Shown one piece after another: positions 1 to 7,435 of a stretch of DNA of 14,126 nt (its first letter is position 1; every line of letters starts with the position of its first letter). The stretch is from positions 1 through 14,126 of the forward strand of contig JAIWOA010000070.1 of NCBI GenBank assembly GCA_020217115.1, written 5' to 3'. The DNA is from Calditerrivibrio sp. GTDB lineage: Bacteria; Chrysiogenota; Deferribacteres; Deferribacterales; Calditerrivibrionaceae. The notes below the pieces were generated by a model that ran no database searches, was not told the origin of the DNA, and saw only the letters and a list, made by a program, of their open reading frames with translations. A program made the translations under genes and the position numbers.

Positions 1-500
1 TTATTACAAAATATAAAATAAGTGCTAAAGGTGATCTTGAAGGGAAGAAGATAGTAGGATCTTTTAGGGGTGGTTCTCCAGATATTTTATTTAGAAAACT
101 AAATCTCAAAACCGAACCTATCTTTACAGATCTACAGGTTGCCTTTCAGATGTTTGTTAATGGAGATGCCGATGCCATATTTCTTCCAGAACCCCATGTG
201 AGTAATCTTCTATTAAGAATGAGAACTATGAATCGGGAAGCTTTTGTTTACGATATTATTAGTTTGAGTGGTAAAGATTACAGATATCCGATCAATGCCA
301 CCATTGTAAAGAATGATGAAATAAAAAAGGTATTAAAGGATGCTCTTGAGAAAGCTGTTGAATTTATCAATAGTAACCCTAAGGAAGCTATCAAAATCTT
401 TGAGGTAAAATATAAAAGATATTATAACACTAATTTTCCAGTTGAGGCTTTGTCAGAGGCAATAACTTCTGGTAGGTTAAGATACCTTATCGATGAATAA
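1..500 (+). CDS. ABC transporter substrate-binding protein, NitT/TauT type (5' end missing)
   Basis: This is the C-terminal ~165 residues of a periplasmic substrate-binding protein. The reading frame is open from base 3, so the gene starts before the window; the first internal ATG (150) is not the real start. The visible part contains a GKKIVGSFRGGSPDILF stretch followed by a 'FVNGDADAIFLPEPHVS' stretch. This pattern (a loop after the GKKI strand, then a statement-like 'G-DA-AIF-PEP' segment) is usual in the NMT1/SsuA-like family that feeds NitT/TauT importers. The last codons overlap the start of the permease gene by 8 bases (ATG at 493, stop at 498-500), so the two are co-translated. The ligand (sulfonate, nitrate, pyrimidine, other) cannot be told from this part. 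Family call is fairly sure; substrate is unknown. Confidence 0.8.
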   Translation, partial: ITKYKISAKGDLEGKKIVGSFRGGSPDILFRKLNLKTEPIFTDLQVAFQMFVNGDADAIFLPEPHVSNLLLRMRTMNREAFVYDIISLSGKDYRYPINATIVKNDEIKKVLKDALEKAVEFINSNPKEAIKIFEVKYKRYYNTNFPVEALSEAITSGRLRYLIDE

Positions 501-1224
501 AAGAAGATTAGATATTTTTGTATTGTTGATTTTTATTGTTTTATGGTGGGTTGGAAGTTTGTTCACTGAAGAATATCTTTTACCGCCACCATATCATGTA
601 TTGTTTACCATCTCTGGTATGCTGAATTGGGATCTTTTACTATCTATATACTACTCATTTTCAAGGCTTGTTTTTGCCTATTTGCTGGCATTATTGATAT
701 CAATTTTCTTTGCCATTTTAGCTCAGCGAAGCAATACATCAAAATATCTGGTAGAATCTATTTTATCCCACCTATTAAAAATTCCAAACGTGGGTTATCT
801 TACCTTTTTCCTCCTTTTTATAGGGATAGGTACACCAACAATCATAACCACTATCGTTGTTTCTTCTGTACCTGTGATAACTATGGCACTGCTTGGTGTT
901 TTAAGACAGTCAAATAGACATCTGCTTGAGATCAGTGAAATATTCAATGTCAATTTTAAAAATAGATTCTTTTACTTCTACCTGCCAACGATTTTTGATG
1001 GATTTTACCCAATATTTAGTATGAGTTTTTCCTTTAGTTTTAAAGTACTTATAATGTCTGAATTTATTGCTGGGATGAATGGTCTTGGATACAGGTTGGT
1101 TGAAAAGAAAGCTGAATTTAGCATGGATTCAGTAATTGCCTACATTATAATCATAGTTGTTGCAGGAATTGTTTTTCAAAAAGTGATCGAATATCTATTT
1201 TTGAGGATTAAAAAGTGGATATAG
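493..1224 (+). CDS. ABC transporter permease, NitT/TauT (SsuC/TauC-like) family
   Basis: This 243-aa inner-membrane subunit would form the channel of the importer. A first membrane segment lies at about residues 7-24, followed by the LPPP motif (30-33) common after TM1 in this family. The segment KIPNVGYLTFFLLFIGIG (96-113) matches the family's K-P-x-A-x-P-lf-GiG region. The cytoplasmic coupling (EAA) loop is at about 147-171 (EISEIFNVNFKNRFF, then LPTIFDGF), and it lacks a canonical EAA-x3-G core, which is common in divergent members. Hydrophobic segments continue to about residue 236. The start ATG overlaps the stop of the binding-protein gene and has only a weak ribosome site, so translational coupling is likely. 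The 3' end overlaps the ATPase gene by 10 bases. Length is normal for the family (about 240-270). Confidence 0.88.
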   Translation: MNKRRLDIFVLLIFIVLWWVGSLFTEEYLLPPPYHVLFTISGMLNWDLLLSIYYSFSRLVFAYLLALLISIFFAILAQRSNTSKYLVESILSHLLKIPNVGYLTFFLLFIGIGTPTIITTIVVSSVPVITMALLGVLRQSNRHLLEISEIFNVNFKNRFFYFYLPTIFDGFYPIFSMSFSFSFKVLIMSEFIAGMNGLGYRLVEKKAEFSMDSVIAYIIIIVVAGIVFQKVIEYLFLRIKKWI

Positions 1225-1901
1225 TCTCCTTTCAGGATTGTTGCTTTAGTTACGATGGGAATAACAATATTTTAGAAAATTTAACCATAAATTTTAAAAA
1301 AGATAGATTTACAGCTATTTTAGGTGAGAGTGGTTGCGGTAAAACAACTATCCTTAATCTGATAATTAAAAGGTTATCCCCTACATCTGGAGTTGTTGTA
1401 AGAAACTTTTCCAATGTAGGGGTGGTTCTTCAAGCAGATTCCCTTATAGACAATATATCGGTACTTAGAAATGTCATGTATGTTTGTAATGATAAAGATA
1501 AGGCTATTGATGCTTTAAAACTTGTAGAGATGGAAGAGTTTTCAAAAAATAAAGCTAAAACTTTAAGTAAAGGTATGAAGAAAAGGGTTGAGATAGCAAG
1601 AGCCCTAAGTATCAAACCAGACCTTGTCATTATGGATGAGCCATTTGCAAATCTTGATCATTTTACAAAAATATCGCTGGTGGCAAGTCTTAAACATTTT
1701 ATAAAGAATAGTTATGCTTCCTTTATATATATAACCCATGATATTGACGAAGCTTTGGTGGTTAGTGATACTATCGTAGCCTTTAATAAAAGACCTTTAA
1801 ATAACTATTTAAAGATAGATGATATACAGCTAAAGGATAAGAAATTGGTAAAAAATGAATTAATGGGATATCTTAATAGTAGATATATACCTATACGGTA
1901 G
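1215..1901 (+). CDS. ABC transporter ATP-binding protein (NitT/TauT type)
   Basis: This is the 228-aa nucleotide-binding subunit that powers the importer. It has Walker A GESGCGKTT (37-45), Q-loop glutamine at 73 (VVLQAD), signature LSKGM (117-121, where the usual form is LSGGQ), Walker B DLVIMDEP (136-143) with the catalytic Glu142, D-loop ANLD, and switch histidine at 175 (ITHD). All catalytic elements are present; the signature loop departs from consensus (SKGM for SGGQ), which still keeps the Ser-x-Gly core. The start is GTG at 1215, inside the permease gene, with a GAGGA ribosome site 7 bases upstream; this start places the conserved fold's first strand correctly. It is a few tens of residues shorter than typical SsuB/TauB, with the shortening at the C terminus. 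Confidence 0.93.
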   Translation: MDIVSFQDCCFSYDGNNNILENLTINFKKDRFTAILGESGCGKTTILNLIIKRLSPTSGVVVRNFSNVGVVLQADSLIDNISVLRNVMYVCNDKDKAIDALKLVEMEEFSKNKAKTLSKGMKKRVEIARALSIKPDLVIMDEPFANLDHFTKISLVASLKHFIKNSYASFIYITHDIDEALVVSDTIVAFNKRPLNNYLKIDDIQLKDKKLVKNELMGYLNSRYIPIR

Positions 1902-1922
1902 AATTTAATATGGAGGTTATAT

Positions 1923-2561
1923 ATGGGGAATATGTTAGATTCTGATAAGATTGAATTTTATAATGAAGAGTTTTTGAATGTGAGTAAAGATAAGATAGAT
2001 TTTTTTATTACATTCTTTAGCATTGTGGGTAGTATCATTCTAAAGGAGAAAAGTGAAAATCTGTATAGAAATGGGATATATAAAAAATTAAAATTCTCTG
2101 AAACTTTTAAAAAGCTGGTTTTTGAACTAAAAGAGGATATCCTTTATACGATGAAAAATCTCAACGATTCAGATGCCATTGAAGAACTATCCGATAATAT
2201 GTTAAATTGTCTGGATATCGATGGTATCAAAGAATCTGAAGTTTTGGAGATAATATCTGTAATCTCTTACCCGTTGTTATCGTATTTTAAATCGAAGGTT
2301 ACTGAAAACTTATTGTTCGAGGAAGAGAAGAAACTTGGAAGAATGTTGGATGATGATGAGTATATCGATTTTGTTGCACAAAAAGTTGGGAACAGAATGA
2401 TTGCAGAAAAGCTTATGCAGCTTCTGTTGATTACGACAAACTTTATGGAAGAAAGATCTGAAAGGAGCAGTATATTAGAACAGTTTGGTGGTCCAGAAGA
2501 TTATATATTTACTGTAATCTGCGAATCTATAGAGTTGTATAAATTAATTTTAGAGAGTTAA
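1923..2561 (+). CDS. Unrecognised 212-aa protein, fourth gene of the ABC operon
   Basis: I do not recognise this protein. It starts at ATG 1923 with a GGAGG ribosome site 6 bases upstream, 21 bases after the ATPase stop, so it is probably on the same transcript. It has no signal peptide and no clear membrane span; the one hydrophobic patch (about residues 27-41, DFFITFFSIVGSIIL) is short. The rest is rich in Glu, Lys and Leu and looks almost wholly alpha-helical, with acidic segments such as FEEEKKLGRMLDDDEY. It has no conserved Cys/His clusters and no nucleotide-binding motif. It could be a cytoplasmic partner or regulator of the importer, or simply a passenger gene. Its stop overlaps that of the convergent emrB-like gene by 4 bases. 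Confidence 0.75.
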   Translation: MGNMLDSDKIEFYNEEFLNVSKDKIDFFITFFSIVGSIILKEKSENLYRNGIYKKLKFSETFKKLVFELKEDILYTMKNLNDSDAIEELSDNMLNCLDIDGIKESEVLEIISVISYPLLSYFKSKVTENLLFEEEKKLGRMLDDDEYIDFVAQKVGNRMIAEKLMQLLLITTNFMEERSERSSILEQFGGPEDYIFTVICESIELYKLILES

Positions 2562-4150
2562 GAGCTATCTGGTTTAATTCTGTTTATCTTTTCATTTTTT
2601 CTTTCTGTCCAAAATATTGCTATCAAGAAGGAGAGACCAAAAATTCCAAAATATCCTGCATGTCTGAAAACATCCTGAAAAGAGTGACTTAATGCCATTG
2701 TTGACTGTGCTTTTGCTATTAATGCACCAGCTTTTATTTCTGCAATCTGCGGAGGAAAGATTTTTGTCAAATAATCCCCAACATTTTTTATATAATGGTA
2801 TACATGGGTATTATTTTGCATTGTGGAGATCTCTTCGTAGTGACAGTTAAATCTTGATTGTAACGTATTGGTGGCTATGGCTGTACCAAATGACCCCCCC
2901 ATAAATCTTATGTAGTGCATAAGCCCAACCCCAAGGCTTGTTTTTTCTCTAAGATTTCTCATAGCAAGAGTTGTGATAGGTGCAAAAAATGAACCAAGGG
3001 AAAACCCCAGTGGTACTGTCAAAAGCATTGCACGTACTGAAGGTGTGTAATAATTTAGATTTGGTATCAAGAATACAGATGTTGTGATGTATAAAAATGC
3101 ATTAAATACCAGAACATTTTTTTCTCCAATTTTATCGGAAAGTATCCCGGATATCGGAGAGGTTACCCCTATAAATATTGCAAAGGCGAGCATATGAAGA
3201 CCTGTTTGTAGAGTTGTATAGTGTCTCAGATTTTCATAATATAAAGGTATAATGTAAAAAAGCTGGTAAATAGATAGCCCAAGGGTGAAGAAGTATATAA
3301 GCATCGAGTATCGGTATTGTTTTATTTTAAAAATGTTAAAGTCTATCAGAGGAGTCTTTGATACAATCTCTGATATTAAATAAAGAATTAATGAACCTAT
3401 AGATATAAGAGTTAGTATCAATATTAGATCAGATTGAAACCATCCCTTTTGTTGCCCTTTAGAGAGCATTACCAGCAGTGAAATAGTAAATGATGCAAGT
3501 AAAGTGTAGCTTATAAAATTAAATTTAAAGCGTACATTTTCAGTTTTAAATTTTGGTATCAGTATAAAACCCAACACGATAACCATCAATCCCACTGGTA
3601 AATTAACAAAGAATATTGACCTCCAATTCATATGTTCAGTTAGCCATCCACCAAGGGTAGGTCCAAGGGCAGGTGCAAAGCTTACTCCCATACCGTATAT
3701 ACCCATAGCGATACCTTTTTTTTCAGGAGGAAAGATGGAAAACATAATTGTTTGTGCTGAAGCAACGATGAAGGCTTCCCCCATACCTTGAATTACCCTT
3801 GCTACGATCATTTGTGGAAGATCTTCTGCAAATCCACATAATACACTTGATAAAGTGAATACTATAATACCAATTAAAAAGATCTTTTTGAGTCCAAGGA
3901 TTTTATCCAGAGATTCTATTATTAGTAGTGAGGTTGCCGCAGCCATCATGTAAGCAGTGATAACCCACTGTACCCCATAAAGATCAGTTTTCAGTGGTGC
4001 CATCATTTTGGGAACCACCACATCCACAATTGTGGTGTCAAGTATGGCCATAAAAGTTCCTGTCATTACCACAAAGGTTATCAGCAATCTGCCAAGCAAA
4101 GGTATCTGATTATAAAGAGGAGTATCTGTTTCTGAACTATTTATATTCAT
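2558..4150 (-). CDS. emrB: EmrB/QacA-type drug-export MFS transporter (DHA2, 14 TM)
   Basis: This inner-membrane proton antiporter is expected to push amphiphilic drugs into an EmrA-TolC conduit. From ATG 4150 the protein has 530 residues. TM1 carries LDTTIV (37-42), the DHA2 D1 motif; RVIQGMGEAF (118-127) is motif B with its key Arg; GVSFAPALGPTLGG (155-168) is motif C of antiporters; WRSIFFVNLPVG (176-187) follows as usual for EmrB. About 14 hydrophobic segments can be traced, with the long periplasmic loop before the last one. A frame-extending TTG at 4189 would add 13 hydrophilic residues and overlap the emrA-like gene by 35 bases. I prefer ATG 4150, which lies 4 bases after the emrA-like stop (4155) with an AAGAGAT-like ribosome site, and gives a length close to E. 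coli EmrB. It is the last gene of the tetR operon. Confidence 0.92.
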   Translation of the reverse strand: MNINSSETDTPLYNQIPLLGRLLITFVVMTGTFMAILDTTIVDVVVPKMMAPLKTDLYGVQWVITAYMMAAATSLLIIESLDKILGLKKIFLIGIIVFTLSSVLCGFAEDLPQMIVARVIQGMGEAFIVASAQTIMFSIFPPEKKGIAMGIYGMGVSFAPALGPTLGGWLTEHMNWRSIFFVNLPVGLMVIVLGFILIPKFKTENVRFKFNFISYTLLASFTISLLVMLSKGQQKGWFQSDLILILTLISIGSLILYLISEIVSKTPLIDFNIFKIKQYRYSMLIYFFTLGLSIYQLFYIIPLYYENLRHYTTLQTGLHMLAFAIFIGVTSPISGILSDKIGEKNVLVFNAFLYITTSVFLIPNLNYYTPSVRAMLLTVPLGFSLGSFFAPITTLAMRNLREKTSLGVGLMHYIRFMGGSFGTAIATNTLQSRFNCHYEEISTMQNNTHVYHYIKNVGDYLTKIFPPQIAEIKAGALIAKAQSTMALSHSFQDVFRHAGYFGIFGLSFLIAIFWTERKNEKINRIKPDSS

Positions 4151-4154
4151 ATCA

Positions 4155-5282
4155 CTATCTCTTAATTTTGATCTCTCCACCCATTCCAACTTTTAATAAT
4201 TCTTTTTTTCCAGAGGTGATCTTTACCCTTATAGGTATCCTTTGGGCAACCTTAGTAAATTCTCCTGCAGAAATATCCCTTGGCACAAGTGCGTAGGTTG
4301 CAGCGGAAGCAGGATATATTTTTTCAACCTCCCCTTCAAAAACCTCTTTTTTATATGCATCAAGTTTTATTATAGCTTTATCACCTGGATTTACACCCTC
4401 TATCTTATTTTCTTCGAGCAGAACATAGGCATACAGGTTAGTATCATCTATGATGGAATAAACAAATCCCCCTGGACCTACAACAGAGCCTATTTCAGCG
4501 TATTTCATCCCTATTTGTCCATCTTGAGATGCAATCAGTTTGCAATCCTCAATTAGATTTTGCATATCTTCATACTCTTTTTTTAGAGAATTTAATTTTT
4601 CAACAAGGGACATTCTATTCTTTTCTATTTCACTAACACTTAGCCTGTTATTTTCTATAAGATATATCTCCTTTGACAGCATATCCCTGTTTTTCTTTAA
4701 GCTATTAAGTTTGTTTATCATAGACTCCTTTTTAAGTTTTAAACTTTCAAGATTGTTTGATACATCTTCAAAGGACTTTTTAGGGATTGCATTTTGTTCA
4801 TACAGATTTTTATATCTCTCATAGTCCCTTAATGCCTGATTTATATGAATATCTATCTCCTTTATGGACTTTTCAGTGGCATTGATCTCATATTCAATGG
4901 ATGATATTTTATCTTTTTGTATATCTGTGGTAAAGGATATATCGGAAGAGCTTTTGGAAGATTTAAGTTTAAGGGATTTTATCTGATTTTCCAGAGATTC
5001 CATTTCATACTTAATCTGTTCAGCCTTTAGTTTATAATCTTTGTCATCAATAGTAGCTAAAATATCCCCCTTTTTTACTTTATCCCCCTCTTTAAAATTC
5101 ATTGAGATGATCTTACCTGAAACTCTTTTAAAACCTACATTTGATATGGTGTCCGATTTTATAAAAACTGCATCTGTTGATGCATATTTTAGTCTCTCCT
5201 TTATCCAGAGAAAGGATATAACTGCAAATAGTATAAATCCGAATATCAGGATTGTCGCTGCAATCTTTATCTTTTTATTCAT
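4155..5282 (-). CDS. emrA: EmrA/HlyD-family membrane fusion (periplasmic adaptor) protein
   Basis: This 375-aa adaptor links the inner-membrane pump to the outer-membrane channel. One N-terminal membrane anchor lies at about residues 7-27. A lipoyl-like half-motif (VSGKIISMNFKEGDKVKKGD, 54-73) is followed by a long coiled-coil hairpin, about 83-245, very rich in Lys, Glu, Ser and Leu. The second lipoyl half (ASQDGQIG, about 251-258) and a beta-barrel follow. FTKVAQRIPIRVKI (342-355) is the hallmark C-terminal strand of EmrA proteins. The start codon overlaps the tolC-like stop by one base (TAATG), with GGAGG 7 bases upstream (5290-5294), so it is tightly coupled. The emrB-like gene follows. 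The pump-partner assignment rests on both family and operon order. Confidence 0.93.
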   Translation of the reverse strand: MNKKIKIAATILIFGFILFAVISFLWIKERLKYASTDAVFIKSDTISNVGFKRVSGKIISMNFKEGDKVKKGDILATIDDKDYKLKAEQIKYEMESLENQIKSLKLKSSKSSSDISFTTDIQKDKISSIEYEINATEKSIKEIDIHINQALRDYERYKNLYEQNAIPKKSFEDVSNNLESLKLKKESMINKLNSLKKNRDMLSKEIYLIENNRLSVSEIEKNRMSLVEKLNSLKKEYEDMQNLIEDCKLIASQDGQIGMKYAEIGSVVGPGGFVYSIIDDTNLYAYVLLEENKIEGVNPGDKAIIKLDAYKKEVFEGEVEKIYPASAATYALVPRDISAGEFTKVAQRIPIRVKITSGKKELLKVGMGGEIKIKR

Positions 5283-6586
5283 TAGTTAACCTCCAATCCA
5301 ATTTCATATTCTAATCTGTAAATTGATCTTGCGACTTCATAATAATTTTTCTTCATACCCATGAGACTATTAGTCATGATTGTTTCTGCATTTAAAAGAT
5401 CTGTATTTGATATCAATCCATTTGAATATTTTAGCTTCATTATCCTGAAAAATTCTTCCGATTCCTTTACCTGCTCAATGGCCACATCATAACTTTTTTT
5501 TGCTGTTTCAAAATCAGCCAGTCTTTTAAGTACCAATAGTTTTATCTTTAATCGTAGATCTTTGATTCTATTTTCGTAGGAGTAAATCTCCTCCTTTTTG
5601 CTTCTTATATCTGAAAATGGCTTACCCCAGTCAAGTCTGAAATTCATTCCAGCCTGTATCAAAAATCCAGATTTTGGTGTGATGGCATCGTTGGAATCGT
5701 TGTAATTGTAACCACCATATATGGAAAATTTTGGTTTGTAATTACTTTTATCTATTTCAATTGTTTGCTTAAAAGATTCGAGGGAGGCCTCCATCTTTTT
5801 TAGAATTTTTCTGTTTTGTATTGACTGTTCTACTATTAACTTTTCATCAAAATTTCTATTATAGAAATCTTCCTGAGGATCTATAGTTTCATAATTGTCC
5901 GAAGGATCTTCCCCCATAATTGTGGAAAGGTTGTATTTGGCTACCTTTATGTTGTTGTCAATTTCTATCAATTTTTTTTCAGCATTTTTGAGCTCAACTG
6001 ATGTCTGCATCATGTCAATTTTTGCTGCGAGCCCCTCTTTATGCATCATTTCTATATCCCTGTTGTGGGAATTTAGCCTGTTTATCTGGCTTATTACCAC
6101 TTTTCTTATCTCCTGAAGCTCTAAAATATCGGTATAAGCCTCCTGTATTTTAAGCATTAACTCCTTTTTTATCTCTTCCAATGAGTGTTTTGATGAATCG
6201 TAATCGTATATCGACCCCTTTTTTAAAGCTGAAAAAACTCCACCTGAATATATAACGTAGTTAATGCCTATGTTGAGGTTGGAATAGCTCTTTTCCACCT
6301 GAGTGACCTTCATACTTGAGCCCCCCATTTTAATGGATAGCTCTTTGTCATCATTTAATTTTGTAAATGTATAGTCTGCAATTATTGATGGATAATCTCT
6401 GTATTCAGCTGATTTTATAAGATTTAGTTTTGATGAAGAAAGCTTCTCCTCCGCTTTAACTATATAATTTCCCATGAGAGCCTTTTTAATCGCCTCATTC
6501 ATAGTTAAAACGTTACTGTCTGCAAAGCTCAATAAAGGGTTTAATAGGGTTAACAATATAGGTAGAAACTTTCCAAACTTCATCAT
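5282..6586 (-). CDS. TolC-family outer-membrane efflux protein
   Basis: This 434-aa protein should form the outer-membrane channel and periplasmic tunnel of the pump. A signal peptide is visible: positive start (MMKFGK), hydrophobic core LPILLTLLNPLLS, and likely cleavage after SFA (about residue 22). The mature part has two repeats of the outer membrane efflux (OEP) domain, each made of long amphipathic helices and beta-strand segments (for example about 85-115 and 280-315, with YSGG and GMNFRLDWG). The tetR gene's TGA overlaps the first ATG (6584-6586) by 4 bases. Two ATGs are adjacent (6584-6586 and 6581-6583); the GAGG ribosome site is 4 bases from the first and 7 from the second, so MKFGK may be the true start. 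There is no lipobox, so it is not an NodT-type lipoprotein. Confidence 0.92.
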   Translation of the reverse strand: MMKFGKFLPILLTLLNPLLSFADSNVLTMNEAIKKALMGNYIVKAEEKLSSSKLNLIKSAEYRDYPSIIADYTFTKLNDDKELSIKMGGSSMKVTQVEKSYSNLNIGINYVIYSGGVFSALKKGSIYDYDSSKHSLEEIKKELMLKIQEAYTDILELQEIRKVVISQINRLNSHNRDIEMMHKEGLAAKIDMMQTSVELKNAEKKLIEIDNNIKVAKYNLSTIMGEDPSDNYETIDPQEDFYNRNFDEKLIVEQSIQNRKILKKMEASLESFKQTIEIDKSNYKPKFSIYGGYNYNDSNDAITPKSGFLIQAGMNFRLDWGKPFSDIRSKKEEIYSYENRIKDLRLKIKLLVLKRLADFETAKKSYDVAIEQVKESEEFFRIMKLKYSNGLISNTDLLNAETIMTNSLMGMKKNYYEVARSIYRLEYEIGLEVN

Positions 6587-7146
6587 AGAACCTCACTTAT
6601 CAGTGACTTTGCTTCATATATTGTATCCTTTAATGGTTTATTCTCTCTTATTATGGAGAATTCCATAATATTTCTTATAATACTGTATATGATGAAGCTT
6701 TTTTTAGCTATTTTTTCATTATCCATATCAGGGTAGTCTATTTTTAAACATTCTGCAATAAAATGGATACTCACATTTTTAAAATGCTCAAGGATTTCTA
6801 TGAACTCATTGCCAACACTAAGTGTCTCATATATAAAAACTTTTATAATCTTTTTTCTTGCGTAGAACTTATTTATCAACATTTCAATGAGCTTATCCAG
6901 GGAGTTTTTATATTTTTTCTCTGTTATAGAATTGATCTCTTCCACCGATGCTTTGTGTAACTCCAATAGCATCTCTTTGAATAGCTGTTCCTTATTCTTA
7001 AAGTATAAATAAAAAGTTCCCTGAGCTACACCAGCCTTTGAGACAATATCAGATATTTTTGTATTCCAGTAACCTTTTTCAGAAAAAACATCTACTGCTG
7101 AGTTTATGAGTAGCTCTCTCTTATCTCTTATAGAATGTTTTGTCAC
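6583..7146 (-). CDS. TetR/AcrR-family transcriptional regulator of the efflux operon
   Basis: This 187-aa protein has a typical TetR N-terminal DNA-binding domain at about residues 10-57: the first helix INSAVDVFSEKGYWNTK leads into the helix-turn-helix ISDIVSKAGVAQGTFYLYF (31-49), then KNKEQLF. The C-terminal ~120 residues are helical and should hold the ligand pocket and dimer face, but are too variable to predict the ligand. The start is GTG at 7146, with an AGGGGGTT ribosome site just upstream. It is the first gene of the four-gene efflux operon; its stop overlaps the tolC-like start as ATGA. Being first and preceded by an operator-like palindrome, it most likely represses its own operon until a pump substrate binds. 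That is inference from family behaviour and layout. Confidence 0.93.
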   Translation of the reverse strand: MTKHSIRDKRELLINSAVDVFSEKGYWNTKISDIVSKAGVAQGTFYLYFKNKEQLFKEMLLELHKASVEEINSITEKKYKNSLDKLIEMLINKFYARKKIIKVFIYETLSVGNEFIEILEHFKNVSIHFIAECLKIDYPDMDNEKIAKKSFIIYSIIRNIMEFSIIRENKPLKDTIYEAKSLISEVL

Positions 7147-7166
7147 ACAACCCCCTTTTTTTTGAC

Positions 7167-7180
7167 TGATTGAACAATCA
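7167..7180. promoter_or_regulatory. Operator-like palindrome for the TetR regulator
   Basis: The sequence TGATTG-aa-CAATCA is a perfect 6-bp inverted repeat. It covers the predicted start region directly after, and touching, the -10 box of the tetR promoter, where a bound TetR dimer would block transcription. A third copy of the half-site lies upstream (7213-7222). Binding is inferred, not shown. Confidence 0.55.
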
Positions 7181-7207
7181 ATTTATATGAAAAATGGAGA
7201 TTGTCAA
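7180..7207 (-). promoter_or_regulatory. Promoter of the tetR-tolC-emrA-emrB operon
   Basis: On the minus strand a perfect -35 box TTGACA (7207-7202) is followed after 16 bases by TAAATT (7185-7180), matching 4 of 6 in the -10 consensus. An overlapping TATAAA (7187-7182) matches better but leaves only 14 bases of spacer. The start of transcription would fall near 7173, inside the palindrome, leaving a leader of about 25 bases before the GTG at 7146. Confidence 0.6.
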
Positions 7208-7212
7208 GGCTG

Positions 7213-7222
7213 AAATTGATTG
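7213..7222. repeat. Upstream inverted copy of the operator half-site
   Basis: AAATTGATTG here is the exact reverse complement of CAATCAATTT at 7175-7184, the right arm of the operator palindrome plus its flank. The two copies face each other across the -35 box with 28 bases between. It could be a second, weaker TetR contact or an arm of a DNA loop. Confidence 0.45.
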
Positions 7223-7234
7223 AGAGGAGGGGTA

Positions 7235-7256
7235 TATTAAAATTGTCATTTTAATA
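7235..7256. repeat. A/T-only 9-bp inverted repeat upstream of the tetR promoter
   Basis: The arms TATTAAAAT (7235-7243) and ATTTTAATA (7248-7256) are perfectly complementary and separated by TGTC. There is no T-run after it on either strand, so it is not a convincing terminator. Its centre is about 72 bases upstream of the predicted tetR start, a place where activators can bind. Because the arms hold only A and T, a chance origin in this A+T-rich DNA remains quite possible. The remaining part of the 289-base gap (7257-7435) shows no open frame, no tRNA and no clear signal. Confidence 0.35.
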
Positions 7257-7435
7257 ATGCAGCAGTATCTAGTTGTTACACGATGGTAAGATATTTGAAT
7301 TACCGAACAGCTGTATCTTTCTGTAGCAAGACTACTATCTACAAAATAGTTTATCATATTCTTTAGTGTAAAATCTGTTGTAGATAATTTTGCAATAGTT
7401 ACAGTTAAAAACAGATATATTGATTATTTTAAAAA

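Noticed and set aside
4151..4189. TTG start at 4189 for the emrB-like gene
   Set aside because: It would overlap the upstream gene by 35 bases, has no good ribosome site, and adds 13 hydrophilic residues not expected in the family; ATG 4150 fits better.
4242..5289. Plus-strand open frames opposite the emrA-like gene
   Set aside because: Phe/Ser/Leu-rich products mirror the Lys/Glu-rich coiled coil on the other strand; no sign of real coding.
7257..7435. Possible small RNA or decayed gene between the glycosylase-like gene and tetR
   Set aside because: There are only weak, long-loop complementarities (for example ATCTGTT with AACAGAT) and no promoter-terminator pair or coding frame.
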